DNA from: JAWLHK01 sp041690355 [NCBI: bacterium]
GTDB lineage: Bacteria > J088 > JAWLBW01
Direction of reading: 5' to 3'
DNA: 61,830 nucleotides
Assembly (NCBI GenBank): GCA_041690355.1
Contig: JAWLHK010000027.1
Span: 1-61,830 of the forward strand
Shown here: in pieces, positions 8,679 through 17,247 of the stretch
Numbering within the stretch: position 1 is the stretch's first letter
How the letters are laid out: each line of letters opens with the position of its first letter
The notes under the pieces: generated by a model
The model's input: only the letters and a program-made list of their open reading frames with translations
The model's database searches: none
Told to the model about the DNA's origin: nothing
Made by a program: the position numbers and the translations under genes

Positions 8679-11600
8679 TCAGAACCGTTCAGGCGCTTCC
8701 ACAAGGAGCACGAAGGAGACGGCGCTCCAGGTCTGGTAGGTGGTGCCGGAACCGCCTTTTCGCTGATAGTCGAGAAGCTCGGTACCGGTCACGTCGACCC
8801 CCGAGCCGTTGACATCCGCCGTATAGCTCCCCTCGACCTGCCGGCCGAAGACCTTGATTCGCCCCCCGGCCCCTGCGCCGCACGACTGCGAGCCCGCACG
8901 CCCGCCGCGCGCGGTGATCGCCGTGCCGCTCAGGTTCACCGTATCGCCGAGAATCAGGACACCGCCGCCGGAACCGCCGCCGGTGCAGAGATAGTAGATG
9001 AGCGTCCAGGCGCTCCCGTCGCCGCCGTCGACGTCGATGTTCGCGTGCACGTCGACAAAGGTGCCGTCGAGGCGTAGACCCGCCCCGCCGGGACCGGTGG
9101 AATACGTGGCAAGCCCTTCGGGAAGACCGCCGGGACTGCCGGCGTCGATGTTCTTATCCGTCCGGCTGCCATAGGGCGGGCGGTTTTCTCCCCCGAAGAT
9201 GCCGCCTTCGCCGCCGTAGCTGCCGCCGCCGGCCATGTACTCCTGCGCAAGACCCTGTCCGGGCGGGGGGTTGTAGAAATCGAAGACATACCCCTTTGCA
9301 TCACCGTTGATATTGCCGTTGACGATCAGGCGGGATGCCTTGATGGTGGTGAGTCCCGGAGCAAGCGTGAGCGTCGCGCCCGTCACCACCTCGAACCAGT
9401 CGGCCGAGATTTCGTTCGTGTCGAGAACGAGGTCGGACTCGACCCTGTAGATCGTGCGGAAAGCGTTGGCGAACGCCGACGTATCGGCACTCGCCGTGTT
9501 TCCGTAGTATACGAAGTAGGGGATCTCACAGACCATGAAGTTGTAGCTGCAGTCGGGGTCGTATGGCTTGACCGGCACCTCGGGGATGCGTGCCCACACG
9601 GTGGCCGTGGCGGCATCCGCATGGCGTTGGACCCAGTGCGGGACGACTGCGCCGGCCTCGTCCACAATCCGCAGGTCCGTGAAATCGGTCGTCATCCCCG
9701 GGGCATGCGGCAGCGTGAACTTGACGAGCTGGTCGAGAACCGGATCGGGGGTGAAGTTCGTCACCCAGAAGCGGACGCGGGCAGGATAGTCCGGCTGGGT
9801 CCACGGCTCGGTATTCTCGATGAATTCGAACACCTCGCCGGTGTCGATCAGACCGCCGGCGGCCCCCCGGGTGGCGAACGTTTCGGTGAAGTAGTACCGG
9901 GGTTCGACGGGGTTTCCGACGTTGCCGAGGCGTACCGTCACCTGGGTTCCCGGCGGGGCTTCGGCCGCAGCGTTTCGGCGCAGCCGGATGGTGTTTCCCG
10001 CCTGCTCGAGCGTGAACGTGCCGGCATCGGGAAAATCGACCGCCTCGAGGGTCACCGCGCTCAGATCGTACCCTCCTTCGGGGTAGGTGAGATCGATCAG
10101 CCCGTCAGCGGGCAGAAGGCCGCCGAGCGTGAACGTAAAGGTCGCCGTCGTGACGGCGCCGCGCACGTAGTTCCCTGGCGTGTAGACCGGGGAGCCGAGG
10201 GTTCCCGCCGCGAGGCTCGGATAGATCGTGGTGGGCACCCCGTCAGGCCAGCTTGCCGTCAGCGTGTGCTGCCCCGCGACCCCCCAGACGGCGGCGCTGA
10301 GGGATTTCTGGCCGCCGTCGGCCGCCGTAAAGGCCACCGATGGCGGGAACGTCAGGCCGCTCGATCCGCTCAGGGTGATGGTACCCTCGTAGTCCGTCAG
10401 CAGATTCCCCTGGTAATCCTCGAGCGACAGGGTGAGATCCGAGCGCCGGCCCGCCACGGTGAGTCCGTTTGCCGCCAGCACGATCCGGATCAGGGGCGTG
10501 AAGGTTACGTTGACCTGGCCGATGGTCTGCCCGCCGGTGTCGGCGCGCACCGTCTTGGTGTCGCCGACCGTCGATGCCAGCGTCGTGACGAAGTGACCGT
10601 CGGCATCGGCGTTACCCGTGGGATTGCCCAGCGTGTTGCCGTCGCCGGTGGCGTCGACGGTCACGGCTGCCCCCGGAACAGGGTTGCCGTATGCGTCACG
10701 GACCCGCACATGAATTCCAAAGGTTGCAATGCCGTCGGCAAGCACCAGGCCGGTCGTGGCGGTGACCGAAGAGCCGATGGCTGCGGGCGGTCCGGGTAGG
10801 AAGGTTGCCGGTGTTTCCAGTGAGAACGCGCCTTCGTCGACGGTCGCCACGATGGTTTTCGCTTCGGCGACGGTTGAGACGACAGTGCTCCCGAAACGTC
10901 CGGCGGAATCGGTCGTGCCGGAAAGAACGGAGAATGCGTTGTCGCCTCCCGTCGCGCTCAGGGACACCGCAACCTCGGAAACGGGATTTCCGTAGGCATC
11001 GCGCACCCGAGTGTCGAGGCCGATGGCGCTCGTGCCGTCGGCCGTGGCGGTACTGGTGACCGCCGTCAGCGATGATTGAAGAGCGTTCGGCGGACCGCTG
11101 ACGACGAGCAGGCCGGCGCTTCGGGTAAACAGTCCATCGGCAATGGTGGCCGTTACCGTCTGCCATTCGGCGGCGGTGACGTGAAGTGAGGTCGCGAAAA
11201 CGCCGGCGTCGTCGGTCAGTCCTTCAGATGCGACGAAGCTGCTTCCGACGCCGGACGCCCCCAGGCCGACGTGTACGCCGGGGGTCAGGTTTCCGTGCCG
11301 ATCGGCCAGCGTGACGGCGACCGTCGCGAGCGTGCCTGCGGTCGTGACGCCGGGCATGATCGTCACAAAGGAATTCCCCTCCCAGGGCAATCCCGGCGCC
11401 GCGGCGACCAGCTTGTCGAGCACGAAAAGCCCTTCTCCGATATCGGCAATCACCGTTTTGCTTTCGGCGACGGTCGAGGCGAGGGTGGTGGCGAACTCTC
11501 CGCGTTCGTCGGTCGTACCCGAGAGCGCGCCGAATACGTTGCCATTTCCCGTTGCGTCCCAGGCGACGGCGACGCCCGAGACGGCGTTGCCGAAGGCGTC

Positions 11601-12380
11601 ACGCACCGTGGCGGCGAGGGCAAGCGTCGCGACGCCGTCGGCCACGAATTCGCCCTGGGTGACAAGGGCAGAGGTTGCGGCGGCCGGCTCGCCCGGCGTA
11701 AAGAGCAGCGGCAGCACGCCCAGGCGCGTATCGGCGCTGGTCACCGACAGCGTTTTCACCTCGGCCCGGGTCGACGTGATCCGGGTTGAAAAGATGCCGT
11801 CGGCGCCGGTGGTCCCCTCGGGCACGCCGAGGGTGGTGCCGCTACCGGAAACGGACAGTTCGACGGGAGCCCCGGCAACGGGTTGGTCGTAGGCGTTTCG
11901 CAGCCGCAGGGTAACGACGATTTCGTCGACCCCGTCGGCGGTCGCCGAGTACTTGTCGGTCTGCAGGGTGGAATTCTTCTCCGTGGGTGTCGTGTCGATG
12001 AGCCAGGCCCAACGCGCGGCGTCGCGAAGCGGAGCGTTTTCGCTGCTGGGGACGCGAACTTCAAAGATCCGGATGCCATCGGGCAGGTCTTTGTACGCCT
12101 GCGGTGAACGGCAAACGGTCCAATCACCGTCGTCGAGCCGGCATTCGAACTCCTCGGTTCCATCCGCGCGAAACGTGAACTCGGCCGCAGGGTCTGCCGT
12201 CTCCTGGTCGGGGCCTGAGAGAATCGTTACCGGCGCCGCCGCGACCGGGGTTTCGGCGACGTCGCGCGAGAGGGCAGGTGCAGCCGGATCTCCCTCGCAG
12301 GCCGCGACGCTCATGGCGGTCAGAAAGAGAAAGGGGAAAAACGCACGGGCATGGCGTTGCGGACTGTTGCGGTGGGGCAT
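8679..12380 (-). CDS. Giant Ig-like (invasin/Big_1 repeat) lipoprotein with DUF2341
   Basis: Predicted surface lipoprotein of 1233 residues. A signal peptide ends in a lipobox (SVAAC). An adhesin-type domain of the 'FECRLDDGDW ... SPQAYKDLPDGIRIFEVR' kind follows. Then come five bacterial Ig-like Big_1 repeats, each with an ADGV/ADGI start and a core such as RDAYGNPV, GNGNVF and TVAESKTV. Further beta-rich domains follow, then a DUF2341-like module (FTLPHAPGMTTDFTDLRIVD through IPYFVYYGNTAS) and a Gly-rich C-terminal beta-solenoid-like region. The ATG at 12380 has GGAGGAG upstream and a strong promoter. It converges on the two-lipoprotein operon, together forming a surface-protein island of about 7 kb. 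An adhesin or cell-surface filament role is inferred. Confidence 0.87.
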   Translation of the reverse strand: MPHRNSPQRHARAFFPFLFLTAMSVAACEGDPAAPALSRDVAETPVAAAPVTILSGPDQETADPAAEFTFRADGTEEFECRLDDGDWTVCRSPQAYKDLPDGIRIFEVRVPSSENAPLRDAARWAWLIDTTPTEKNSTLQTDKYSATADGVDEIVVTLRLRNAYDQPVAGAPVELSVSGSGTTLGVPEGTTGADGIFSTRITSTRAEVKTLSVTSADTRLGVLPLLFTPGEPAAATSALVTQGEFVADGVATLALAATVRDAFGNAVSGVAVAWDATGNGNVFGALSGTTDERGEFATTLASTVAESKTVIADIGEGLFVLDKLVAAAPGLPWEGNSFVTIMPGVTTAGTLATVAVTLADRHGNLTPGVHVGLGASGVGSSFVASEGLTDDAGVFATSLHVTAAEWQTVTATIADGLFTRSAGLLVVSGPPNALQSSLTAVTSTATADGTSAIGLDTRVRDAYGNPVSEVAVSLSATGGDNAFSVLSGTTDSAGRFGSTVVSTVAEAKTIVATVDEGAFSLETPATFLPGPPAAIGSSVTATTGLVLADGIATFGIHVRVRDAYGNPVPGAAVTVDATGDGNTLGNPTGNADADGHFVTTLASTVGDTKTVRADTGGQTIGQVNVTFTPLIRIVLAANGLTVAGRRSDLTLSLEDYQGNLLTDYEGTITLSGSSGLTFPPSVAFTAADGGQKSLSAAVWGVAGQHTLTASWPDGVPTTIYPSLAAGTLGSPVYTPGNYVRGAVTTATFTFTLGGLLPADGLIDLTYPEGGYDLSAVTLEAVDFPDAGTFTLEQAGNTIRLRRNAAAEAPPGTQVTVRLGNVGNPVEPRYYFTETFATRGAAGGLIDTGEVFEFIENTEPWTQPDYPARVRFWVTNFTPDPVLDQLVKFTLPHAPGMTTDFTDLRIVDEAGAVVPHWVQRHADAATATVWARIPEVPVKPYDPDCSYNFMVCEIPYFVYYGNTASADTSAFANAFRTIYRVESDLVLDTNEISADWFEVVTGATLTLAPGLTTIKASRLIVNGNINGDAKGYVFDFYNPPPGQGLAQEYMAGGGSYGGEGGIFGGENRPPYGSRTDKNIDAGSPGGLPEGLATYSTGPGGAGLRLDGTFVDVHANIDVDGGDGSAWTLIYYLCTGGGSGGGVLILGDTVNLSGTAITARGGRAGSQSCGAGAGGRIKVFGRQVEGSYTADVNGSGVDVTGTELLDYQRKGGSGTTYQTWSAVSFVLLVEAPERF

Positions 12381-12429
12381 CGGACTCTCCTCCGGGGCGA
12401 GCGCAGGGAGAGCGCCCGCTTTCGCAAAG

Positions 12430-12458
12430 AGTGTATCATGCACATAAAGAAGGTGCAA
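12430..12458 (-). promoter_or_regulatory. Strong sigma70-like promoter for giant lipoprotein
   Basis: On the minus strand, the -35 TTGCAC (12453-12458) and the -10 TACACT (12430-12435) are separated by 17 bp. The leader is about 45 nt and ends in GGAGGAG before the ATG at 12380. Confidence 0.65.
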
Positions 12459-12573
12459 CAGGCACGTGTTTTCCGGCTGCGGCAAGTTCCGAGTCGTGTG
12501 CGGTGTCGCGCCTCCGGCGCTGGGGGTCTCCCCTCAGGTTCGTTGCGGAACGGCAGGATCCCGTCCACTACGG

Positions 12574-12602
12574 TTGCAAAGGGTCGACCGGAGCGCTAGA
12601 CT
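12574..12602 (+). promoter_or_regulatory. Sigma70-like promoter
   Basis: The -35 TTGCAA (12574-12579), a 17 bp spacer and the -10 TAGACT (12597-12602) precede the membrane-protein gene at 12720. The implied leader is about 110 nt; I see no clear structure in it. Confidence 0.5.
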
Positions 12603-12719
12603 TTGTAGATACTCGGCAGACCGGTCGGGAGACAGGCGGGCAGCCCCCCGCCGGGCCTTCTGCCGGCGGAACGGTGCTCATTTCCGCCGTCTGCCGGTTC
12701 GCTGCCGAAGGAGCCATCC

Positions 12720-13139
12720 GTGTTCATCGTCAACTACAAGGCCGTCAGCTGGTGGTACTTTCTCGGGACCGTCGCTCTGCTCACCGTCGGGGTTGCGGGC
12801 TACCCGGAAGCATTTCTACTGGCCATCGGGGTCAGCCTGGCGCACCTCGTTCACTTCGTGGTGCGCGAGCGCAGCCTGACGACCTTCTCGGTCCAGGTGC
12901 GCATCGGCGTGCTGGCCGTGCTGCTGGCATCGCTTCCCGAGCCGATGCGGTGGATGTTCTGGATTCCCCTCGTCGGCATCTGGGTGCAGGTGTTCTTCGG
13001 GTATTGCCTGCTGGCCCGGCTCATCTCGCTGCTGCCGTGGAACCTGAAGGAGCCGTACTCGTTCAGTCTCCTGCGCCGCACGCTGATCAGCCCGCCGGTT
13101 CCCGGCAACGCGCTGCAGGTGCCCGCGCAGGCCAAGTAA
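12720..13139 (+). CDS. Membrane protein, unknown family
   Basis: Protein of 139 residues with about four hydrophobic segments: YFLGTVALLTVGVAGYP, EAFLLAIGVSLAHLVHFVV, VRIGVLAVLLASL and MFWIPLVGIWVQVFFGYCLLA. The C-terminus is short and polar. I do not recognise the family. The GTG start is supported by AAGGAG 6 nt upstream. It stands alone between the lipoprotein island and a convergent small zinc-ribbon-like gene. Confidence 0.7.
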   Translation: MFIVNYKAVSWWYFLGTVALLTVGVAGYPEAFLLAIGVSLAHLVHFVVRERSLTTFSVQVRIGVLAVLLASLPEPMRWMFWIPLVGIWVQVFFGYCLLARLISLLPWNLKEPYSFSLLRRTLISPPVPGNALQVPAQAK

Positions 13140-13151
13140 GCGGGCGCTCCG

Positions 13152-13379
13152 CTACGGCCGTGCCCCCTCACGGCCGATGCGCATCAGCTCTCCCTGGCGC
13201 CTCCCCGTGAGAATCGAGGCGCAGACGACGCAGTACGCACCCGGTTTGCCCACCTCATCGGCCATCTTGACCTCGAAGCGCCGGTAGACCCCTCTGGGCG
13301 AGACCATGCCGCGCGCATCGCACCGTTCGCAGTAGAATTTCCGTTTGGGCTCGTGAGCCTCGATGGAGAGAATCTTCAT
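13152..13379 (-). CDS. Small zinc-ribbon-like protein
   Basis: Protein of 75 residues, MKILSIEAHEPKRKFYCERC onward, with two Cys pairs (CERC near residue 18 and CVVC near residue 50) arranged as in a four-cysteine zinc ribbon. It is rich in Arg and Lys. No family is recognised; a nucleic-acid or protein-binding role would be a guess. The ATG at 13379 is preceded 7 nt upstream by CACAAT (13387-13392 on the minus strand), a -10-like hexamer placed for leaderless transcription. No good Shine-Dalgarno site or -35 is visible. An in-frame ATG at 13388 is an alternative start. Confidence 0.6.
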   Translation of the reverse strand: MKILSIEAHEPKRKFYCERCDARGMVSPRGVYRRFEVKMADEVGKPGAYCVVCASILTGRRQGELMRIGREGARP

Positions 13380-13491
13380 GGGGATCATTGTGCGGGAAGG
13401 GTTGGTGCCGGCCGGAGAAAACCCGCATGGACGGGGATGGTTTGTCCCCGTCTCCCCTCCGGTGATAAAGTGCTAAGCTGCGGGAGGGAGC

Positions 13492-14496
13492 ATGATTCAG
13501 ATCATCGACGAAGGCCTGCACCCCATCGGGCCCGAGCGGCACTGGCAGGAGAGCTGGTATTTCAACTGGAGCGATCCGCGCCACCGCACGATCGGGGTCA
13601 CGCGCATCGGCTTCAGGTACCACCCGAACCAGATTGACGCGCTCGTCTTTACCATTCGCGACGGGAAGCCGGAATTCTCGTATCCGGCGCTCAACGTGCG
13701 CCCCGGCAGGCCGTGGTCGGAGTGGAAGCCGGAAGACGGTTTGCGTGTTCGCAGGCTCGAGTATCGGATGCTCGAGCCGCACAAGCGCTGGCAGCTGACC
13801 CTCGACGGACCGAGCCGCTTCGATCTGGAGTGGGAGGCCTTCACGCCCCCGTTCGATTACCGCGCCGCCGCGGGCGAAGGTCCGCCCGAAATCTCGCATG
13901 AGCACTTCGAGCAGTCGGGGCGCGTGCGCGGAACGACCACGCTCAAAGGGCGCACGCTGGAGATCGACGGGTGGGGCCAGCGCGACAAGTCGTGGGGCGT
14001 GCGCGACTGGGACAATATCGTCGGCTGGACGTGGATCAGCGTGCAGTTCGGCGAAGACTTCAGCTTCAACACCTGGCAGGCCCCGCGCCCCCTCGGGCCG
14101 GCACGCCGGTTCGGTAAGCGGCCGGTGGATGAAGCGAACCCCTACTTCGGCGGATTTGTTTACTACGCCGGCGCCAACCACCCCGTCGAGCGGCTTGACA
14201 CCGAGCTTCGCTGGGGCAACCGGGGGCGGCAGGAACCATCCGGCGTGAGGCTGCGCATCGAAGCCGGCGGGCGCACCTTCGAGATCGAGGGGAACAGTTA
14301 CGGCATCTTCCCCCTGGCCAAAAACGGTCTGTGGATGTACGAGGGGTACACCGAATTTTCCGCACAGGTCGATGGTAAACGGAGGGAAGGGGGCGTCGGC
14401 GTCATCGAATACACCTTCCATGTCGGGCGCCTCGGATACCTGCCCCGGGCGGGGGAGATCGCTTCGACGATCGCCGCGATTCTGAAAAAGCCCTGA
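13492..14496 (+). CDS. Lipocalin/AttH-like (DUF7064-type) protein
   Basis: Protein of 334 residues of the all-beta class related to AttH, carotenoid 1,2-hydratase and hydroxyneurosporene synthase-like lipocalins (DUF7064/7065 type). Characteristic pieces are ESWYFNWSDP near the N-terminus, GRTLEIDGWGQRDKSWGVRDW in the middle and GVIEYTFHVG near the end. The central HEHFEQSGRVRGTTTLKGR marks the junction of two beta barrels. GGGAGGGAG precedes the ATG. It lies one base upstream of the PEP-synthase-like gene, so the two are co-transcribed and likely act in one pathway. Related pairs handle hydrophobic substrates such as carotenoids or steroids; the substrate here is unknown. Confidence 0.72.
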   Translation: MIQIIDEGLHPIGPERHWQESWYFNWSDPRHRTIGVTRIGFRYHPNQIDALVFTIRDGKPEFSYPALNVRPGRPWSEWKPEDGLRVRRLEYRMLEPHKRWQLTLDGPSRFDLEWEAFTPPFDYRAAAGEGPPEISHEHFEQSGRVRGTTTLKGRTLEIDGWGQRDKSWGVRDWDNIVGWTWISVQFGEDFSFNTWQAPRPLGPARRFGKRPVDEANPYFGGFVYYAGANHPVERLDTELRWGNRGRQEPSGVRLRIEAGGRTFEIEGNSYGIFPLAKNGLWMYEGYTEFSAQVDGKRREGGVGVIEYTFHVGRLGYLPRAGEIASTIAAILKKP

Positions 14497-14497
14497 C

Positions 14498-17044
14498 ATG
14501 ACCCTCGCAACGGCCATCGATTCCTTCGTTCCGCTCACGCCCGATACGCCGGAAGTGCTGGGGCGCATCGGCGGCAAGGCGTGCGGCCTCGTGCGCCTGC
14601 TGCGGCATGGATTCCCCGTTCCCGAAGCCTGGGTGCTCGAGGCCCAGCCGGTTCCGGCCGACGAGATTGAACTTCCGCCGCCGCTGGCCGAGGCGGCCGA
14701 CGCCTTCTGGTCGGCGCTGCAGGGGGAACGTCCGGGGGCGCGCTTCGCCGTGCGCAGTTCCGCTACGGAAGAGGACCTCGACGACAAATCCTTCGCCGGT
14801 GTGTACCTGACGGTTCTCAACGTGTGCACGGCCGAAGAATTCCGCGCGGCCCTCCTGCGCTGCCGGGCGGCCCTGCACGGGCAGCAGGGGAAGGCCTACC
14901 GCCGCGCGCGGGGAACCGAGGGGCCGCCGCGCATCGCGCTCGTCGTGCAGCGCATGGTCGACGCCGAGGTGGCCGGCGTGCTCATGACGGCGAATCCGCT
15001 GCGGCCGCTCGCCGACGAGCTGGTGATCGACGCGTCCTACGGCCTTGGCGAAAGCGTCGTTTCGGGCCGCGTGCAGCCGGATCATCTCGTCGTGGCAAAG
15101 GGGGATGGCGCGATCCGCGAGGAGCGGCTGGGAACCAAGGAGTTCGCGCTCCGGTTCCGCGATGGAGCGACGGTGGAAGATTCGGTTCCGCAGGCGGAGC
15201 GGCACCGGCGTGCCCTGGCCGATGCGCAGGTCGCCGCACTGCAGAAGCTTGCGGCCGACGTGGAGGCGCGCATCGGGCCCCGCCAGGATTGCGAGTGGGC
15301 CTTCGAAGGGGAGCGGCTGTACGTGCTGCAGCAGCGGCCGATGACGGGACTGCCGCCCGCGGAACCGGAGCAGGTCTTTTCGCGCCGCTTCGGCGACGAG
15401 TACATCGCCGACTACACGCTGCCGCTCTCCTACACGGTGCTCATGCCGTGGATCAGTGAAACGTTTCTGGCGGAGTTTGCGCGCAGCTTCGGGTTTGCGC
15501 AGCGTCTCCGGCACCCGCCGACGGTGCGCCACGAAGGGTACGCCTACGTGAGCGGCGAGTTCGTGGCCCAGATGATGAGCGCCGTGCCGAAAGCGCTGCG
15601 GCGTACCGACGCTGTCGACTGGTTTCCGGAGATGTGGAACGAGCGGATCCGCCGCGAGCCGTTCCGCCCGTGGCAGCTCGGGCGCATGGCGTGGACGGCG
15701 TGGCGCGATCCGAAGTCCGACCTCCGGCGCAACCCGGCCGACCTCGAGGCCCACTGTGCGCGCGTTGCCGAGCTCCTGGTTCCGCGCCTGCGGCAGGAGT
15801 ACGCCGCGCTGTCCGAGGCGGATTGGGAGAACCAGTTCGCCGAAGCGATCCGGCTGGGCGAAGAGCACTTTCACGTCATCCGCTGGGGCATGGGATTCCA
15901 CAACCCGCTCCTGCACGGTTTTCTCCAGGATCTGCTGAAGCGCTGGGCGGATGACGACGGTTCTCTATACCAGGTTCTCATCAGCGGTCTTCCTCAAACG
16001 CGGACGGCCGAGGTGAATCGCGCCGTCTGGCGGCTGGCGCAGGCCGCCCGCGCCGATGCGGTCGTCCTCGCGCTGCTCGCGGAAAAGGCTCCGCATGCGC
16101 AGATGCGCGAGGCGACACCGGAGGCCGCGTTCTGGGGTGCCTTCGACGGCTTTCTGCGCGACTACGGCCACCGCGGCGCGACCCGCGACATCGCGCTGCC
16201 GCGCTGGTCAGAGACCCCCGACATCGTGCTGGGGCTGCTGCGCGCGCAACTTGCCGCGAACGCCCCCGACCCCGACGAAAGCGAACGCCAGGCCGCCGCG
16301 CGACGGAAGGCAGCCGAAGCGACGCTGGCGGAACGGATCGGATCGGGCATCGCCTCACGCGCGAAGCTGCGCATGATTCGCGAAGTTCTCGCGCTGGCGC
16401 AGACCTACACGGTCTACCGCGAGAACCAGCGCTTCTATCTGGATTACGTGCTGGCGCACATCCGCAACCTCGTGATCGAAGCCGGCGCGCGGCTGCACCG
16501 GCGGGGGGTGCTCGAGGAGCCGGACGATGTGTTCTTCCTCGAGAAGGCGGAATTTCTCGAGGTGCGCGCCCTTCCGGGGGCGACCGAGGAATTGCGGAAC
16601 CGCATCGGCGATCGGCGCGCGCACTTTCAGCAGTGGCGCCACCGGTTGCCGCCGACCTACCTGTTCGACGGCATCGCGGTCGAGGAGCAGCCTGCCGCTT
16701 CTGCGGCCTCGGTGCCCGCGGGGGCGCTCGCCGGTATGGCGGCGTCGATGGGGCAGGCGCGGGCCCGCGCCCGCGTCATCCGGAGTCTCGAGGAGCTGGA
16801 TACGGTGCAGGCCGGCGAGATCCTGGTCACGAGCAACACGGATCCCGGCTGGACGAGCGTCTTTCCCCTGCTGGCCGGTCTCGTCACTGCAACCGGCGGA
16901 ATTCTGAGTCACGGGGCGCTGCTCGCGCGCGAATACGGCATTCCGGCGGTCACGGGCGTCGTGGGTGCCGTCGACCTGATTCGCACCGGCGACCTGCTCG
17001 AACTGAATGCCGTGGAGGGATGGATCCGGAGAATTGACGATTGA
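14498..17044 (+). CDS. PEP-synthase / rifampin-phosphotransferase-like dikinase
   Basis: Enzyme of 848 residues with the three-part layout of PEP synthase and rifampin phosphotransferase. An N-terminal ATP-grasp (PPDK_N) domain runs from LGRIGGKACGLVRLL through RFAVRSSATEEDLDD to QDCEWAFEGERLYVLQQRP. The central region is large and variable. The C-terminal mobile phosphohistidine domain has the catalytic His in GGILSHGALLAREYGIPAV. The length matches rifampin phosphotransferases better than PEP synthases, and the canonical C-terminal PEP/pyruvate barrel is missing. The likely role is therefore ATP-driven phosphorylation of a hydrophobic small molecule, possibly presented by the upstream lipocalin-like protein (inference). 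The last four codons (I-D-D-stop) are made of heptamer repeat sequence. Confidence 0.8.
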   Translation: MTLATAIDSFVPLTPDTPEVLGRIGGKACGLVRLLRHGFPVPEAWVLEAQPVPADEIELPPPLAEAADAFWSALQGERPGARFAVRSSATEEDLDDKSFAGVYLTVLNVCTAEEFRAALLRCRAALHGQQGKAYRRARGTEGPPRIALVVQRMVDAEVAGVLMTANPLRPLADELVIDASYGLGESVVSGRVQPDHLVVAKGDGAIREERLGTKEFALRFRDGATVEDSVPQAERHRRALADAQVAALQKLAADVEARIGPRQDCEWAFEGERLYVLQQRPMTGLPPAEPEQVFSRRFGDEYIADYTLPLSYTVLMPWISETFLAEFARSFGFAQRLRHPPTVRHEGYAYVSGEFVAQMMSAVPKALRRTDAVDWFPEMWNERIRREPFRPWQLGRMAWTAWRDPKSDLRRNPADLEAHCARVAELLVPRLRQEYAALSEADWENQFAEAIRLGEEHFHVIRWGMGFHNPLLHGFLQDLLKRWADDDGSLYQVLISGLPQTRTAEVNRAVWRLAQAARADAVVLALLAEKAPHAQMREATPEAAFWGAFDGFLRDYGHRGATRDIALPRWSETPDIVLGLLRAQLAANAPDPDESERQAAARRKAAEATLAERIGSGIASRAKLRMIREVLALAQTYTVYRENQRFYLDYVLAHIRNLVIEAGARLHRRGVLEEPDDVFFLEKAEFLEVRALPGATEELRNRIGDRRAHFQQWRHRLPPTYLFDGIAVEEQPAASAASVPAGALAGMAASMGQARARARVIRSLEELDTVQAGEILVTSNTDPGWTSVFPLLAGLVTATGGILSHGALLAREYGIPAVTGVVGAVDLIRTGDLLELNAVEGWIRRIDD

Positions 17045-17067
17045 CGATTGACGATTTGCGATTTCGC
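17033..17067 (+). repeat. Heptamer array, ATTGACG family
   Basis: Five consecutive 7-bp units: ATTGACG three times, then ATTTGCG and ATTTCGC. The stop codon of the upstream dikinase gene lies in the second unit. A further isolated ATTGACG occurs at 17234-17240, just before the next gene. Confidence 0.85.
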
Positions 17068-17247
17068 CAGGCAATCCCCCGTTCGTCCCGAGCTGACCGA
17101 ACGGAGCAGAGCGAAGGTCGACAGCGAGGGGCCGCGCTTGTCTCGCCGCCGTTCCCGACGCTGCCGTTCAACGTCAGCTCGCCGTGAACGGGTTCTTTCT
17201 TTTTTGGTGCTCAGCGCTTGGCGCTTTGCCCTGGAGATTGACGATCC
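17068..17247. repeat. Repeat-derived spacer
   Basis: No gene is visible. The 21 bases at 17079-17099 recur in inverted orientation at 45335-45355. The stretch 17207-17226 holds heptamers of the GCTCAGC/GCTTGGC family that also form part of the composite elements at 18123, 19424, 20141 and 48016. Confidence 0.7.

Noticed and set aside
9621-10799. Plus-strand frame of ~390 codons inside the giant lipoprotein gene
   Set aside because: Shadow of the minus-strand Ig-like gene; composition only reflects its complement.
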